Of a stretch of 31,454 nucleotides of DNA, positions 7,728 to 16,312 are shown in pieces (position 1 is the stretch's first letter; each line of letters starts with the position of its first letter). Under the pieces are notes generated by a model, which saw nothing but the letters and a program-made list of their open reading frames with translations, was not told the origin of the DNA and searched no databases. A program made the position numbers and the translations under genes. Source of the DNA: a virus; the IMG/VR virus record IMGVR_UViG_3300044533_000741, positions 1 through 31,454 of that record. One strand, 5' to 3'.

Positions 7728-8693
7728 ATGGCGGACACACTGAGCACTCTGAACGAGCTGATTCGCTTCAACTCGCTGGACGTGAACCCGGCTGAAATCA
7801 CGGACATCTTGAACAAGGCCCCGGTGTTGCGAGCGCTGCACGCGATGCAGTCGAGCAACGGCACGGTGCACAAGTTCAACGTCGAAACGACGGCCCCGGT
7901 AATCGGCTTCCGGGCTGTCAACGCGGGTGCTGATTACACGGCCAGCATCTCGACACAGACCAGCATCGACCTGAAATACATCGACAGCAAGGTGATCGAG
8001 GACGCGGCGGCTTGCCGAGCCTATCGATTTGGCGCCGAAGCCTGGATGAATCAGCGGACGGCCCGACAGATCCGTGAAGCCCTGTTCACATTGGAGAAGC
8101 AATTTTTCAACGGGACCGTGGGCGGCAGTGCGGACGGATTCCTCGGTCTCGCTGACAGCGCCAACTACAACGGAGCCAGCGACGCGCTGGTCATCAACGC
8201 AGCCGGCTCGACTGCAGCCACAGGCAGCTCGGTGTGGTTCCTGCGATCGACGCCGGACGACGCATCCGTGGCTCTGGTGGGTGCCGGCGACCAGTCGCTG
8301 AGCAGCCCAAACATCAACTTCACGGTTGGCGAAATCTTCGAGTCTGTCGTGCTCGGCAGCAACAGCAAGTCGATGGTGGCCATGGTGCGAGATGCCGGCG
8401 GCCATCTCGGTGTGCAGATCGGCAGCAAGTACGCTGTGGCCCGCATCGCGAACCTCACGGAGGACAGCGGCAAGGGTCTCACGGACACCCTGCTGGCACG
8501 GGCTCTGGCCCTGTTTCCGGCGAGTGATCAGCCCACCCATATCTGCCTGAATCGCCGATCATTGCGGCAGCTGCAGGTGAGCCGGACAACCTACAGCCCG
8601 ACCGGGATGCCAGCGCCTCGCCCGACCGAGTACGAAGGAATTCCGATCGTCGTCACCGATGCCATCAGCAGCACAGAAGCGCTGCTGTCCTGA
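7728..8693 (+). CDS. Major capsid protein
   Basis: This 321-residue protein directly follows the protease/scaffold and precedes the connectors, the usual place of the major capsid protein. A GAGGAG ribosome binding site precedes ATG 7728. The sequence has an N-terminal helix (LSTLNELIRFN), a long mixed core and the segment ending YEGIPIVVTDAIS, common in HK97-fold capsid proteins (IPIVVTD near the C terminus). No separate decoration protein gene is visible between scaffold and capsid. The family is inferred from order, length and fold pattern. Confidence 0.88.
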   Translation: MADTLSTLNELIRFNSLDVNPAEITDILNKAPVLRALHAMQSSNGTVHKFNVETTAPVIGFRAVNAGADYTASISTQTSIDLKYIDSKVIEDAAACRAYRFGAEAWMNQRTARQIREALFTLEKQFFNGTVGGSADGFLGLADSANYNGASDALVINAAGSTAATGSSVWFLRSTPDDASVALVGAGDQSLSSPNINFTVGEIFESVVLGSNSKSMVAMVRDAGGHLGVQIGSKYAVARIANLTEDSGKGLTDTLLARALALFPASDQPTHICLNRRSLRQLQVSRTTYSPTGMPAPRPTEYEGIPIVVTDAISSTEALLS

Positions 8694-8710
8694 TCGTCAT
8701 GCCCCGCTCG

Positions 8711-8741
8711 CTGGTCGGCCTTTCCTCCGGGGGCCGGCCAG
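8711..8741 (+). terminator. Hairpin after the major capsid gene
   Basis: CTGGTCGGCC and GGCCGGCCAG pair over 10 bp with one G-U pair, around the loop TTTCCTCCGGG. It lies in the 74-base gap after the capsid gene. The following bases (TGGGCTCTCTACTCTG) lack a T-run, so it is more likely a weak terminator, an attenuator or a 3' end stabiliser of capsid mRNA. Confidence 0.6.
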
Positions 8742-8767
8742 TGGGCTCTCTACTCTGAGGTCTCCCC

Positions 8768-9133
8768 GTGGTCACAGCAATTCAAGCAGCACAGCGAGCA
8801 GCGCAAGCGGCATCATTCCGAGTGCGGGGTGAGGCGGCGACGTTCGCGCGTGGTGCCAACAGTTGCGAGCTGACAGCGGTGCGAGGCCAGTCGACATGGG
8901 AGCGGTCCGAAACGTACCAGGCGGTGCGGGTCGGGGATCGCTCGACGGACTGGATCGTCCTCGCTGCGGATCTGATCATCAGCGGCACCATGGTCACTCC
9001 GCAGCGGGGCGACACCATCACAGTCGACGACATCACATACAGGGTCATGCCATTCGGCCCGAGCTCGCAGCTCTGGCAGTATCACGACCCAGAGCGGCGA
9101 TATCTCCGCATCCACACGAAGGAGCGCGACTGA
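8768..9133 (+). CDS. Head-tail connector / head closure protein
   Basis: This 121-residue protein has the layout of small head-tail joining proteins: an N-terminal helix, then a beta-rich body including DWIVLAADLIISG, PQRGDTITVDDITYRV and a final YLRIHTKE. The RGD.I......Y.V pattern is common in head closure proteins. GTG 8768 follows GAGG at 8757-8760. It lies directly after the capsid gene and before two further connector or tail completion genes. Confidence 0.78.
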   Translation: MVTAIQAAQRAAQAASFRVRGEAATFARGANSCELTAVRGQSTWERSETYQAVRVGDRSTDWIVLAADLIISGTMVTPQRGDTITVDDITYRVMPFGPSSQLWQYHDPERRYLRIHTKERD

Positions 9134-9600
9134 TGGCAGCGCGTATCCAGACACTGGCGGCAGCACTGGTCACACAACTGCAGGCCTACCCGTCACTGCC
9201 GGCTGGCATCACAGTCAGCAGGCGGCGGAGCTACACAGCCATCATTGACGAGGTGAGCGACACACAGGGATTCCTGACGGTGATATGCCCACGAGTCGAG
9301 GATACCAGCAACCGTGGCGACGTCAGCGAGGACATCACGATCGCGATCGTCTTGACGGTGCGCTGCACAGCCGAGGCAGTCGCAGCATCGGACACCTACG
9401 AGGATTTGCTCGAGGGCCTCTGTGATCATCTGCGGACGTCGGCAACGTATCGGCAGGTGACACTGTCCGGCAATGTCGCAGCACGGCGGCGGTCGGTCTC
9501 GATCGCGACGACATGCGACGGCGAGATCCTCGACCAGATGGAAGTCTTTGTAGGCGTGATCGAGAGTGTCTGGGCTGTATCCGTGGGGAATCGATCATGA
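9133..9600 (+). CDS. Neck or minor tail completion protein
   Basis: This 155-residue protein starts at ATG 9133 with a TGATG overlap. It has an N-terminal helix (ARIQTLAAALVTQLQAY), then beta strands and the helix SDTYEDLLEGLCDHL. The pattern resembles the tail terminator or completion proteins found between head closure protein and tail tube. It would cap the tail or join it to the head. Identification rests on order and general pattern. Confidence 0.7.
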   Translation: MAARIQTLAAALVTQLQAYPSLPAGITVSRRRSYTAIIDEVSDTQGFLTVICPRVEDTSNRGDVSEDITIAIVLTVRCTAEAVAASDTYEDLLEGLCDHLRTSATYRQVTLSGNVAARRRSVSIATTCDGEILDQMEVFVGVIESVWAVSVGNRS

Positions 9601-10136
9601 GCCAGAGCATTCGGTTCCGCATGAACATGAAGATGCGATTTACGCGGCGGCCAGACGGCACGGTCCGCAGCGAGCTCGGCATCACGGAGCGGCAGGCGAA
9701 GTTTTTCGACGTGGTCGGCGGCTCGATTCGCAAGGTGGCTCGGCGCTCACTCAAGAGGGCAGCGCAAAAGAAACTCAGCGAGCTCACGCCCGAGGAGCTC
9801 GAGCGATTCCGCCAGCGGCAGGAGTGGTATCGATTGGCATCGCAGCAGGGCTACACGGCCCGCAAACCGCGGCGGCCCGACAAGATCTCACAGCCCGGCA
9901 AGGTGCCGTTATTGCACATGCAGCCAAGCCCGCTAAAAGAGCGGCTATTCTATGCGATCAGCGACGACAAGCAGTACGTCGTGGTCGGCCCGGAGCTGTA
10001 CAAGAAAACGGTCCGCACAGCTGCGGGCGGACTGGCAACGATCGAGCAGCTGGAGGAGCGCCGGCCATTCATGCGGCCGGCTTACAACATCATCGAACCC
10101 AAGATTCCGTACTACCTTGAAAGGGCCTTTCAATAA
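9597..10136 (+). CDS. Probable tail completion protein
   Basis: This 179-residue protein is basic in its first half (RKVARRSLKRAAQKK) and ends with the phrase RPFMRPAYNIIEPKIPYYLERAF. A terminal MRPA..... helix resembles HK97 gp10-type or gpZ-type tail completion proteins. ATG 9597 overlaps the previous stop (ATGA), and the end overlaps the tail tube gene (TAATG). A role in head-tail joining is likely from order. Confidence 0.68.
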   Translation: MSQSIRFRMNMKMRFTRRPDGTVRSELGITERQAKFFDVVGGSIRKVARRSLKRAAQKKLSELTPEELERFRQRQEWYRLASQQGYTARKPRRPDKISQPGKVPLLHMQPSPLKERLFYAISDDKQYVVVGPELYKKTVRTAAGGLATIEQLEERRPFMRPAYNIIEPKIPYYLERAFQ

Positions 10137-10600
10137 TGCCAAACGCAGCAGACGGTTCAGTGCTGGGCGACGATTGCAAACTTTTCTACTCCGCCACCCT
10201 AGGCGGTGCCGGAGCACTGACAGAGATTCCCGTGGTGATCGACGACGCCATCAGCAGCGAGCGGCGAGCGGTGGAATCCAACTGCCGGGGCGATGCCGAG
10301 ATCACCGAGCATACAGGCAAGCCGAAGTACACCATCAGCGCAAACATGCTGTTTAAACGCGGGACTCCGGGCACGACATACGCGGCCATGCGGTCGGCCT
10401 ATGTCAACGGCACGGTGCACCACTACGCACTGGCCAGCGGTGCGATTGCGGACGTCGGCCAAGTGGTGTTCCGCATCGAGGGTCGCATTAAGTCGTGGAA
10501 CGAAACCCGGCCCGACAATGACACAGTGAAGGTGGCGATCGAAATCGCAAAGGCTGCGGACAATTCCTACGCCAGCAATTACAGCACAGTCTCAAGCTGA
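10136..10600 (+). CDS. Major tail tube protein
   Basis: This 154-residue protein lies between the completion protein and the chaperones, as tail tube proteins do. The sequence is beta-rich with a central helix (GTTYAAMRSAYVNG). It also has ALASGAIADVGQ and a late KVAIEIAKA strand, typical of siphovirus tube proteins. Many copies would stack around the tape measure protein. AAGGG lies upstream of ATG 10136. Confidence 0.82.
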   Translation: MPNAADGSVLGDDCKLFYSATLGGAGALTEIPVVIDDAISSERRAVESNCRGDAEITEHTGKPKYTISANMLFKRGTPGTTYAAMRSAYVNGTVHHYALASGAIADVGQVVFRIEGRIKSWNETRPDNDTVKVAIEIAKAADNSYASNYSTVSS

Positions 10601-10610
10601 GGAGGACATC

Positions 10611-10772
10611 ATGGCAGTGGTACTCGGACAAGTCGACGAGGTGGTGGTGACGAACGCAGACGGCACCACCAGCACGGTGAAGCTCAAGGTGATTGCAGTG
10701 GTCGGGGGCGGCCAGCAGCAGTCAGAACCAGCAACCACAACCGGAGGAACGGGAGATGGCTCAGTATCGTGA
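10611..10772 (+). CDS. Small unknown protein between tube and chaperones
   Basis: This 53-residue ORF starts at ATG 10611 behind GAGGAGG and a 5-base spacer, one of the best ribosome binding sites in the window. The product is MAVVLGQVDEVVVTNADG, then a short strand and a Gln/Gly/Thr tail. It overlaps the next gene by 17 bases. The family is unknown. The strong start signal and tight packing make it credible. Confidence 0.65.
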   Translation: MAVVLGQVDEVVVTNADGTTSTVKLKVIAVVGGGQQQSEPATTTGGTGDGSVS

Positions 10773-11205
10773 CACAGCCGGCAAGGTGCACCCGGTCCGG
10801 ATCAGCATCGCAGCACGCCAGCGCATCCTCGACTCGACGGAGTGGGATGTGCTGGAGATGGCCCACAACCCGCAGCGACTCAGTGAGTTTCTCGCAGCAA
10901 TCCAGCTGGATGACTCGCTAATCTACGAAATCCTCGGAGCGATCGAGCAAGTTCCGTCGGCCACACTGATGGAGGCGGCGGACGGCTCGACGCACGAGGA
11001 GGCATCGACTGCGCTGCTGGAGGCCCTCGCCGATTTTTTCCCCAAGGGCAGCCCGATGAAAGCCGGGCTGCAGGATCTGCTGGCAAAGGTCGAGGCAGCT
11101 CAGGCGGAGGCACGCAGGGCGATCAGCGAGCAGATCGAGGCGGCGGTGGAGGCCCTCGATATCAACTCGATGGCATCGACTGCAGCGGCCCCGATGAATG
11201 GCTAA
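10756..11205 (+). CDS. Tail assembly chaperone, gpG-like
   Basis: This 149-residue protein follows the tail tube and precedes the tape measure, the place of lambda G. It is mostly helical and acidic, with VRISIAARQRILDSTEW early and long helices later. ATG 10756 has GGAGGAACGGGAG upstream. At 11034-11040 it carries T_TTT_TTC in the right register for a -1 shift into the T frame. The unshifted product ends at 11205. Such chaperones bind the tape measure protein during tail assembly. Confidence 0.85.
   Translation: MAQYRDTAGKVHPVRISIAARQRILDSTEWDVLEMAHNPQRLSEFLAAIQLDDSLIYEILGAIEQVPSATLMEAADGSTHEEASTALLEALADFFPKGSPMKAGLQDLLAKVEAAQAEARRAISEQIEAAVEALDINSMASTAAAPMNG
11034..11040 (+). promoter_or_regulatory. 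Probable -1 frameshift site T_TTT_TTC
   Basis: The gpG-like frame reads GAT TTT TTC, so the heptamer T_TTT_TTC lies in the exact X_XXY_YYZ register. After a -1 slip the reading frame is open with no stop from 11040 to 11507. The fused product would be about 250 residues. The frame between 11040 and about 11180 is Gly-rich, so a slip nearer the end of G (for example at GGCCCCG, 11187-11193) cannot be excluded. Confidence 0.65.
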
Positions 11206-11219
11206 CACGGCTGCAGTGC

Positions 11220-11507
11220 ATGACGCATCTGGATCTCGGCCCGCTGACACTGAGGCAAGCTCTGTGGGCTGTGCATCAGTCTCAGCGGCTGGAGTCTCAG
11301 CGGCTCGGGTCACTGACGGCGGCGATGTACAATGTGCAGCGGACGAAGCGGTCTGATCGAGTGTGGACGTGGCAGGACTTTTTCGGCGACAGCGAGCGGC
11401 GCAAGCCCTCGGGTCGCGAGGTGCTGCTGGCTCAGATGGCGCAACACGCGCCGGGTGAAATCCAGTGGCTGGCAGGATACGGACCGGAGGTGCTGAGTGG
11501 CGAGTAG
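11220..11507 (+). CDS. Tail assembly chaperone, gpT-like (frameshift extension)
   Basis: The first ATG of this frame is at 11220, giving 95 residues, but no ribosome binding site precedes it. The frame is open back past 11040 and reads DEWLTRLQC just before MTHLDLGPLTLRQALW. It is -1 relative to the gpG-like gene. The likely product is therefore a G-T fusion, as in lambda. The C terminus overlaps the tape measure start by 11 bases. It would bind the tape measure together with G. Confidence 0.8.
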   Translation: MTHLDLGPLTLRQALWAVHQSQRLESQRLGSLTAAMYNVQRTKRSDRVWTWQDFFGDSERRKPSGREVLLAQMAQHAPGEIQWLAGYGPEVLSGE

Positions 11508-13134
11508 TAGAGCGATCGAGGCGGCCAGAGCCTTCGTCAAGATTTTCGTCGACGATACCCCGCTCAAGCGGGGGCTGGCCACACTCACGACTCGACTCGC
11601 AGGTGCAGCCAAAGGCGTGGCGGGCATCGCCGCATCACTCGGCACGGCTGCGGTCGCAGGCGGCATCGGGCTGATCGTCTCCGGCATGAGTGCGGCGGCG
11701 GCCTCGGTGTGGCGATTCTCTGAGGCTGCTGCGGGGATCGACGACATCGCACAGCGGACTGGTGCGAGCGCTGAGGCGCTCAGCCAGCTGCGGTATGCTG
11801 CAGAGCAATCCGGGGCGAATCTCGAGGCTGTCGAGAAGGGCATGCGCAAGCTGGGCGACATCACGACGCAGGCAGCGGGCGGCAGTAAGTCGGCGGCAGC
11901 TGCTCTCGCCTCGGTCGGGCTATCTGCTGAGCAGCTGCTGGCCATGCCGGTCGAGGATCGATTCCTCGCAGTGGCTCAGGGCATCAGCCAGATTCAGGAC
12001 CCGGCGGCGCAGGCCTCGGTGGCGATGGATCTGCTGGGCAAATCCGGAGCGGATCTGGTGCCGATGATGGCTGACGGTGCCGGCGGCATCCGGGCCCTGA
12101 TGGCCGAGGCCGACAAGCTCGGCATGACGATCAGCGGCGAGCAGGCGGCAGCGGCGGCGGCCTTCGACGACAAATGGCAGGGGTTGGTCGCGACGTTGCG
12201 AAACGCGAGCAACATCATCGCGGTGGCGGTTCTGCCGTATCTCTCGCAGATGATCGACATGGTGATGGCGACATGGCCGGCAATACAGACGCTGGCCACG
12301 CTGGTGGGCGAGACACTGGTGGCCAGTTTCGGCCGCGCCTACGACGCCATCGGGCTGATGCTGCAGCCCTTCGCTGGGCTGGGCTCAGCAGTCTCCGATA
12401 CGCTGTCCAGCATCATGGGAGCACTCACGGCAGGCGACGTGGCGGCGGCGGCTGGCGTGTTCTGGGCGAGTCTCGATGTGGCATGGGCTCAGGGTATTGC
12501 AGCCATCTCCGATCAGTGGTACGCATGGCGGAATGGATTTTTGGACGTGTTCGGGCAGGCTGTCGCAGGGGTGCGGCGGATGTGGGCCGAGACACAGGCG
12601 TGGCTGTCGAGCGGCATCGTCGACATTATGGCCTATCTCGACAGCTCGCTCGATGCGGACGCAATCAGGGCCGAGATCGATCTAATGGCCACGCAGCAGG
12701 TGCAGCAGATCGACCAGCAGGCAGCGGCGGACCAGCAGGCGCGGGCGGACGCCTACGCGGCACGACTCGACAAGGCCAGCGCGGAGCTGGCAGCGGCTCG
12801 GCAGGAGTGGTCTGCAGCAGTCGCCACAGCGGCGACGGCGGCCAGCACGGCGGCCAACCAGCCCGACGCGGCGACGACTGCCAGCAGGAAGTTTGATGAG
12901 CTGATCGGCGAGCTCAAATCGGCAGACATCGCCACGCGTGTCGACAAGGCGGTGCAGCAGGCCGGCCCGGCTCAGGATCTGCGGACGGCGGGCGGTGCCG
13001 CGGCTCTCGGTCGCATCATCAATCAGGCCGGAGCGCTGACAGCCCAGCAGCAGAAGGTGCTGATCGAGCAAAGGGAGATCCAGAAGCGATTATTGGCAGT
13101 GACCGAACGCGGGTATTTAGCATTCCAGGTGTGA
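11497..13134 (+). CDS. Tape measure protein
   Basis: This 545-residue protein follows the chaperones. It is Ala-rich and helical, with hydrophobic segments near 40-68 and 246-280, and a long coiled region (about 385-450). It sets tail length and helps DNA entry. At about 1.5 angstrom per residue the tail would be roughly 80 nm, short for a siphovirus. Start GTG 11497 has GGAGG at 11485-11489. No lytic domain is visible. Confidence 0.9.
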   Translation: MASSRAIEAARAFVKIFVDDTPLKRGLATLTTRLAGAAKGVAGIAASLGTAAVAGGIGLIVSGMSAAAASVWRFSEAAAGIDDIAQRTGASAEALSQLRYAAEQSGANLEAVEKGMRKLGDITTQAAGGSKSAAAALASVGLSAEQLLAMPVEDRFLAVAQGISQIQDPAAQASVAMDLLGKSGADLVPMMADGAGGIRALMAEADKLGMTISGEQAAAAAAFDDKWQGLVATLRNASNIIAVAVLPYLSQMIDMVMATWPAIQTLATLVGETLVASFGRAYDAIGLMLQPFAGLGSAVSDTLSSIMGALTAGDVAAAAGVFWASLDVAWAQGIAAISDQWYAWRNGFLDVFGQAVAGVRRMWAETQAWLSSGIVDIMAYLDSSLDADAIRAEIDLMATQQVQQIDQQAAADQQARADAYAARLDKASAELAAARQEWSAAVATAATAASTAANQPDAATTASRKFDELIGELKSADIATRVDKAVQQAGPAQDLRTAGGAAALGRIINQAGALTAQQQKVLIEQREIQKRLLAVTERGYLAFQV

Positions 13135-13137
13135 CCA

Positions 13138-14313
13138 ATGGCAGCGACAGCACGACTCTACAGGCGGGGCAAGTGGCAGCAGAGCGAGGACGGTTCAGAG
13201 ACCGTCGTCGATGTGTGGGAGGTGCGGACGGATTCCGAGACGGAGACGATCACGGCTGTCGTCACGGCCACAGGCATCCCAGCCAAAGGTGCCAGCCACC
13301 CGGAGCGGACATCGGCCATTGTCGTCGAGCGGTCGGCAGATCACGATGACGGTGTGCTTACGCTGTGGTATGTGGAGGTCCGCTATAGCACAGCCATCAC
13401 CACCCGCGAGGATGCGGCGTATAACAGCCAGCGCGTGAGAGGTGGCATGAGGTCGTCATCGATCGAGGTGCCGGCATTCTACGACACGCGGGGCTACCCG
13501 CTGGTCAACTCGGCAGGCGATCTCTACGAAGGCCTCACTCGCAAGGTCCGGACCCGCACGGTGAACGTCACCTACAACGCGGCGACGTTCCCCGATTGGG
13601 TGTTCGAGCTGTCCGACACCATCAACGCGGCGGCGGTCACAATCCACGGGCGGAGTTACGAGGCCGGCACGTGCGCCCTTCGCGATGTCGAGCTGCCAGA
13701 CGAGCCGGAGCGCGATAAGAACGGCGCGCTGTACTGGCCGGTCAGCTACACGATCGAGATCAATCCTCTCGGCTATTATGTCCTGTTGCCCAACAAGGGA
13801 CCGAATGAGCTGGTGTACCAGACGCGCACGGGCAGCACAGCCCCGTGGGTGGACGGGACAAAGGCGACATACGACAGCACGACGGCCAGCAATCGACGCA
13901 TCATCAAGCGGCCAATTCAGACGGAGGAGCAGCAGCAGACCGGCGGCGAGATCTGGCTGAATGCCGTGGGGCAGGCCACAAAGGTGCCGACATTGTCGGC
14001 CACGCAGCTCGGCACGGGATACATTTCAGCCGGTTCGAAAACCCTCACGCTGTCCACAGGAGCCTTCGACTCGGCCACGCATGTCGGGGCGCTGGTGCGG
14101 GTATTTGGTGCAGGCCCGAAGGGTCGGCCATTGGAGGCCCGCATCAAGAGCGTCACGTCGTCATCGGTGGCTGAGCTTGAGGGGGCGGCCTATACCACAG
14201 TCACTGTGCTGAGCCCGAAAGCCATCTGGCTCAGCGGTGTCATAGTCAACCAGTTCGTTCTCGAGGATTCGGCGGATTGGTCATCGCTTCCGCTGCCGAA
14301 CAACCAGCCATGA
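13138..14313 (+). CDS. Tail tip / minor tail protein
   Basis: This 391-residue protein is the first gene after the tape measure, where distal tail and hub proteins usually lie. It is beta-rich throughout and has TRGYPLVNSAGDLYEG near residues 120-135 and a NKGPNELVYQT segment near 220. The C-terminal third (about 265-390) is separated by a Gln-rich stretch and may be a carbohydrate- or fibre-binding domain. I cannot name a family. ATG 13138 lies three bases past the previous stop. Confidence 0.75.
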   Translation: MAATARLYRRGKWQQSEDGSETVVDVWEVRTDSETETITAVVTATGIPAKGASHPERTSAIVVERSADHDDGVLTLWYVEVRYSTAITTREDAAYNSQRVRGGMRSSSIEVPAFYDTRGYPLVNSAGDLYEGLTRKVRTRTVNVTYNAATFPDWVFELSDTINAAAVTIHGRSYEAGTCALRDVELPDEPERDKNGALYWPVSYTIEINPLGYYVLLPNKGPNELVYQTRTGSTAPWVDGTKATYDSTTASNRRIIKRPIQTEEQQQTGGEIWLNAVGQATKVPTLSATQLGTGYISAGSKTLTLSTGAFDSATHVGALVRVFGAGPKGRPLEARIKSVTSSSVAELEGAAYTTVTVLSPKAIWLSGVIVNQFVLEDSADWSSLPLPNNQP

Positions 14314-14639
14314 CAGACACGCGCCCGATATTGGTGACACGAGACCAAGCGGCGGCGGTCGGCCAGCTGATCCGCTCGACCGGCGACGCATCCCTCGGGG
14401 CGGTGCAGCCCGGCGTCATCCGCAGCGGTGATGCGCTGGTGGTGCAGCTGGAGACGGCCATCGCAGCCGGCTCAGTGGCTCAGGTGTGGGCACGAATCTA
14501 CACGCTCGACGGCTCGACGTGGACGGACACGCGGCAGCGCGTGCAGGTGCGGTCAGCCACAGGCACGGCAGTCAGCACGACAGGGCGACGCATCGCTCGC
14601 AGGGTCAGCACATTCGGCTGGTGCGTGGTGGAGACATGA
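14310..14639 (+). CDS. Small tail protein, copy of the next protein's N-terminal domain
   Basis: This 109-residue protein resembles the first ~115 residues of the next gene. Both begin MT/SD.R followed by MTRD or VTRD, then xAAAxxxLI/LL. Both later share a hydrophobic strand, T.TDT, and a GWCVV or GYCVS end. This suggests a tandem duplication. The protein probably belongs to the virion tail tip. ATG 14310 overlaps the previous stop (ATGA), and the end overlaps the next start the same way. Confidence 0.75.
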   Translation: MTDTRPILVTRDQAAAVGQLIRSTGDASLGAVQPGVIRSGDALVVQLETAIAAGSVAQVWARIYTLDGSTWTDTRQRVQVRSATGTAVSTTGRRIARRVSTFGWCVVET

Positions 14640-16312
14640 GCGACCGGCGACGACTGAGCATGACGCGGGACAAGGCGGCGGCCCTCAGTCGGCTGCTCGG
14701 CTCAGTCGCGCAGCAAGCCGGCAGCATGGCCACGCAGCCCCGAGGACTGGGCCGGCTGCTGGTCGAGGCTACGGCCCAGATGCCGGCGGCGGCGACTGTG
14801 CCAGTGCAGTGCAAGATCCTCACTATCAACGGCACGACGATCACAGACACGGGCTGCAGAATCGGGGTGCTGAATGTCGGCCCGAGGGCAATCGCAAGCG
14901 GTACCAAGTGCTACGCTGAGCCATGCGGCAAGCTGGGGTATTGTGTCAGCAGGCCAGCGCAAGGCAACCCGGCAACACGGGGCGAGCTTTGGCGGGATCT
15001 GGCATTCGTCCAGATGCTGGAGGCGGAGCGCGAGAACGAGAATGCGACGTGGGCATGGGGCACGTGGCGCACGCAGGGCAGCACGGGCGGCATTCGCACA
15101 AGCCACGGGGCCCAGGGCTACTATCTGCCATTCGATGATTCCGTGAATACCGGGCAGTCGGTGCGGACATTCTACCCGAACGCGGTGCGCCTGAAGATCG
15201 ACGGGTGGGGCTCGGGCTATCAAGGCGTCTATGGTCGGCAGGATCTCCCGCGCCAGGCTCCGCTGTATCAGGCGCCGACACCATACGATGCGGCCCGAGG
15301 TGCGAGGATCGGCGGCAACCAGTTTGACCCGCCATTGTACCAGCTCAACGCGCCACGCGGGACACAGGCCCCGATAGCCTCGGCGAGGTCCGACAAACTC
15401 CCGCCGGCATTCCATCTGCCGGACTATCGCAGCGAGGGGCTGAGCTTCGGCAGGGCCTTCGCGAGCAATGAGACAGTGTGTCCATTCTGCTACGGTCCGG
15501 GCGATTACAATATCATCGTCAAGGGCTGGCCCCAGCGGCTGTTTGCAGGTGCTGTGCAGTACGTCGTTACGCATGGCCGGCTGTGGCTCGACGGCACGGA
15601 CGAGACCGGCATCGTACCAGTTACGGGGCGGCTGTTTGAGGGCACGTCACCCACAACCTATGGCATCATCGCATGGGACACGGACATCACCGACAACGCC
15701 AAGACGGTCGAGGTAGATCTCTGGTTTAAGATCCGCATCACGGTCGACAACGCAACAACGCCGGGACCTATCGACCAGATCGCATGGCTGGATCTCAGGC
15801 CCGGCAACCCAGCGGCCATCATCGGCAGTCATGCGAGCTACGGCCCGACGGGCCCGCTCGAGTTTACATTCGATGCCGACGGCCCAGCTGGTGCGACATC
15901 TCTCAACACCGTCGGCCAGTCGGGATGGGACGTATACGAGGCGGGCTATCTGAGATTCACCGACAACGCCAACACGCCAACCAATGGTCAGATGTGGTTT
16001 CACTGGAACCAAGAGACGCCCTTCATCGTCATCTACAAGCGCAGCACAGCAACGGCTCCGGGCACTGGGTTTGCCTGGTATCTCCCCGAGGACACGAGCG
16101 ACTATCAGCCACTGATTCTGCCCAGTGGTGCAGGCATGGCGGCGGGCAAGTGGGACCCATCTGTGGCGACCGTATTCCGCCGGGTGGCCGGCAACGTCGG
16201 CACGAGCTCAGGCGGATGGACCGACATACACGGAGCGGGCAGCCCCACAGCATGGGATGGCCTCTATGACGATTTCCCGAGCACGGTGACAGTGGAGCCA
16301 TACACGCCATGA
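14636..16312 (+). CDS. Large tail tip / baseplate protein
   Basis: This 558-residue protein is beta-rich, aromatic and Gly-rich, as expected of a virion surface protein. The first ~115 residues match the preceding small protein. Cys pairs (CYAEPCGKLGYC and CPFCYG) could bind metal or form bonds. The C-terminal half has jelly-roll-like strands (VEVDLWFKIRITVD). No catalytic motif is evident. It probably forms part of the adsorption apparatus. Both ends use ATGA overlaps. Confidence 0.72.
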   Translation: MSDRRRLSMTRDKAAALSRLLGSVAQQAGSMATQPRGLGRLLVEATAQMPAAATVPVQCKILTINGTTITDTGCRIGVLNVGPRAIASGTKCYAEPCGKLGYCVSRPAQGNPATRGELWRDLAFVQMLEAERENENATWAWGTWRTQGSTGGIRTSHGAQGYYLPFDDSVNTGQSVRTFYPNAVRLKIDGWGSGYQGVYGRQDLPRQAPLYQAPTPYDAARGARIGGNQFDPPLYQLNAPRGTQAPIASARSDKLPPAFHLPDYRSEGLSFGRAFASNETVCPFCYGPGDYNIIVKGWPQRLFAGAVQYVVTHGRLWLDGTDETGIVPVTGRLFEGTSPTTYGIIAWDTDITDNAKTVEVDLWFKIRITVDNATTPGPIDQIAWLDLRPGNPAAIIGSHASYGPTGPLEFTFDADGPAGATSLNTVGQSGWDVYEAGYLRFTDNANTPTNGQMWFHWNQETPFIVIYKRSTATAPGTGFAWYLPEDTSDYQPLILPSGAGMAAGKWDPSVATVFRRVAGNVGTSSGGWTDIHGAGSPTAWDGLYDDFPSTVTVEPYTP

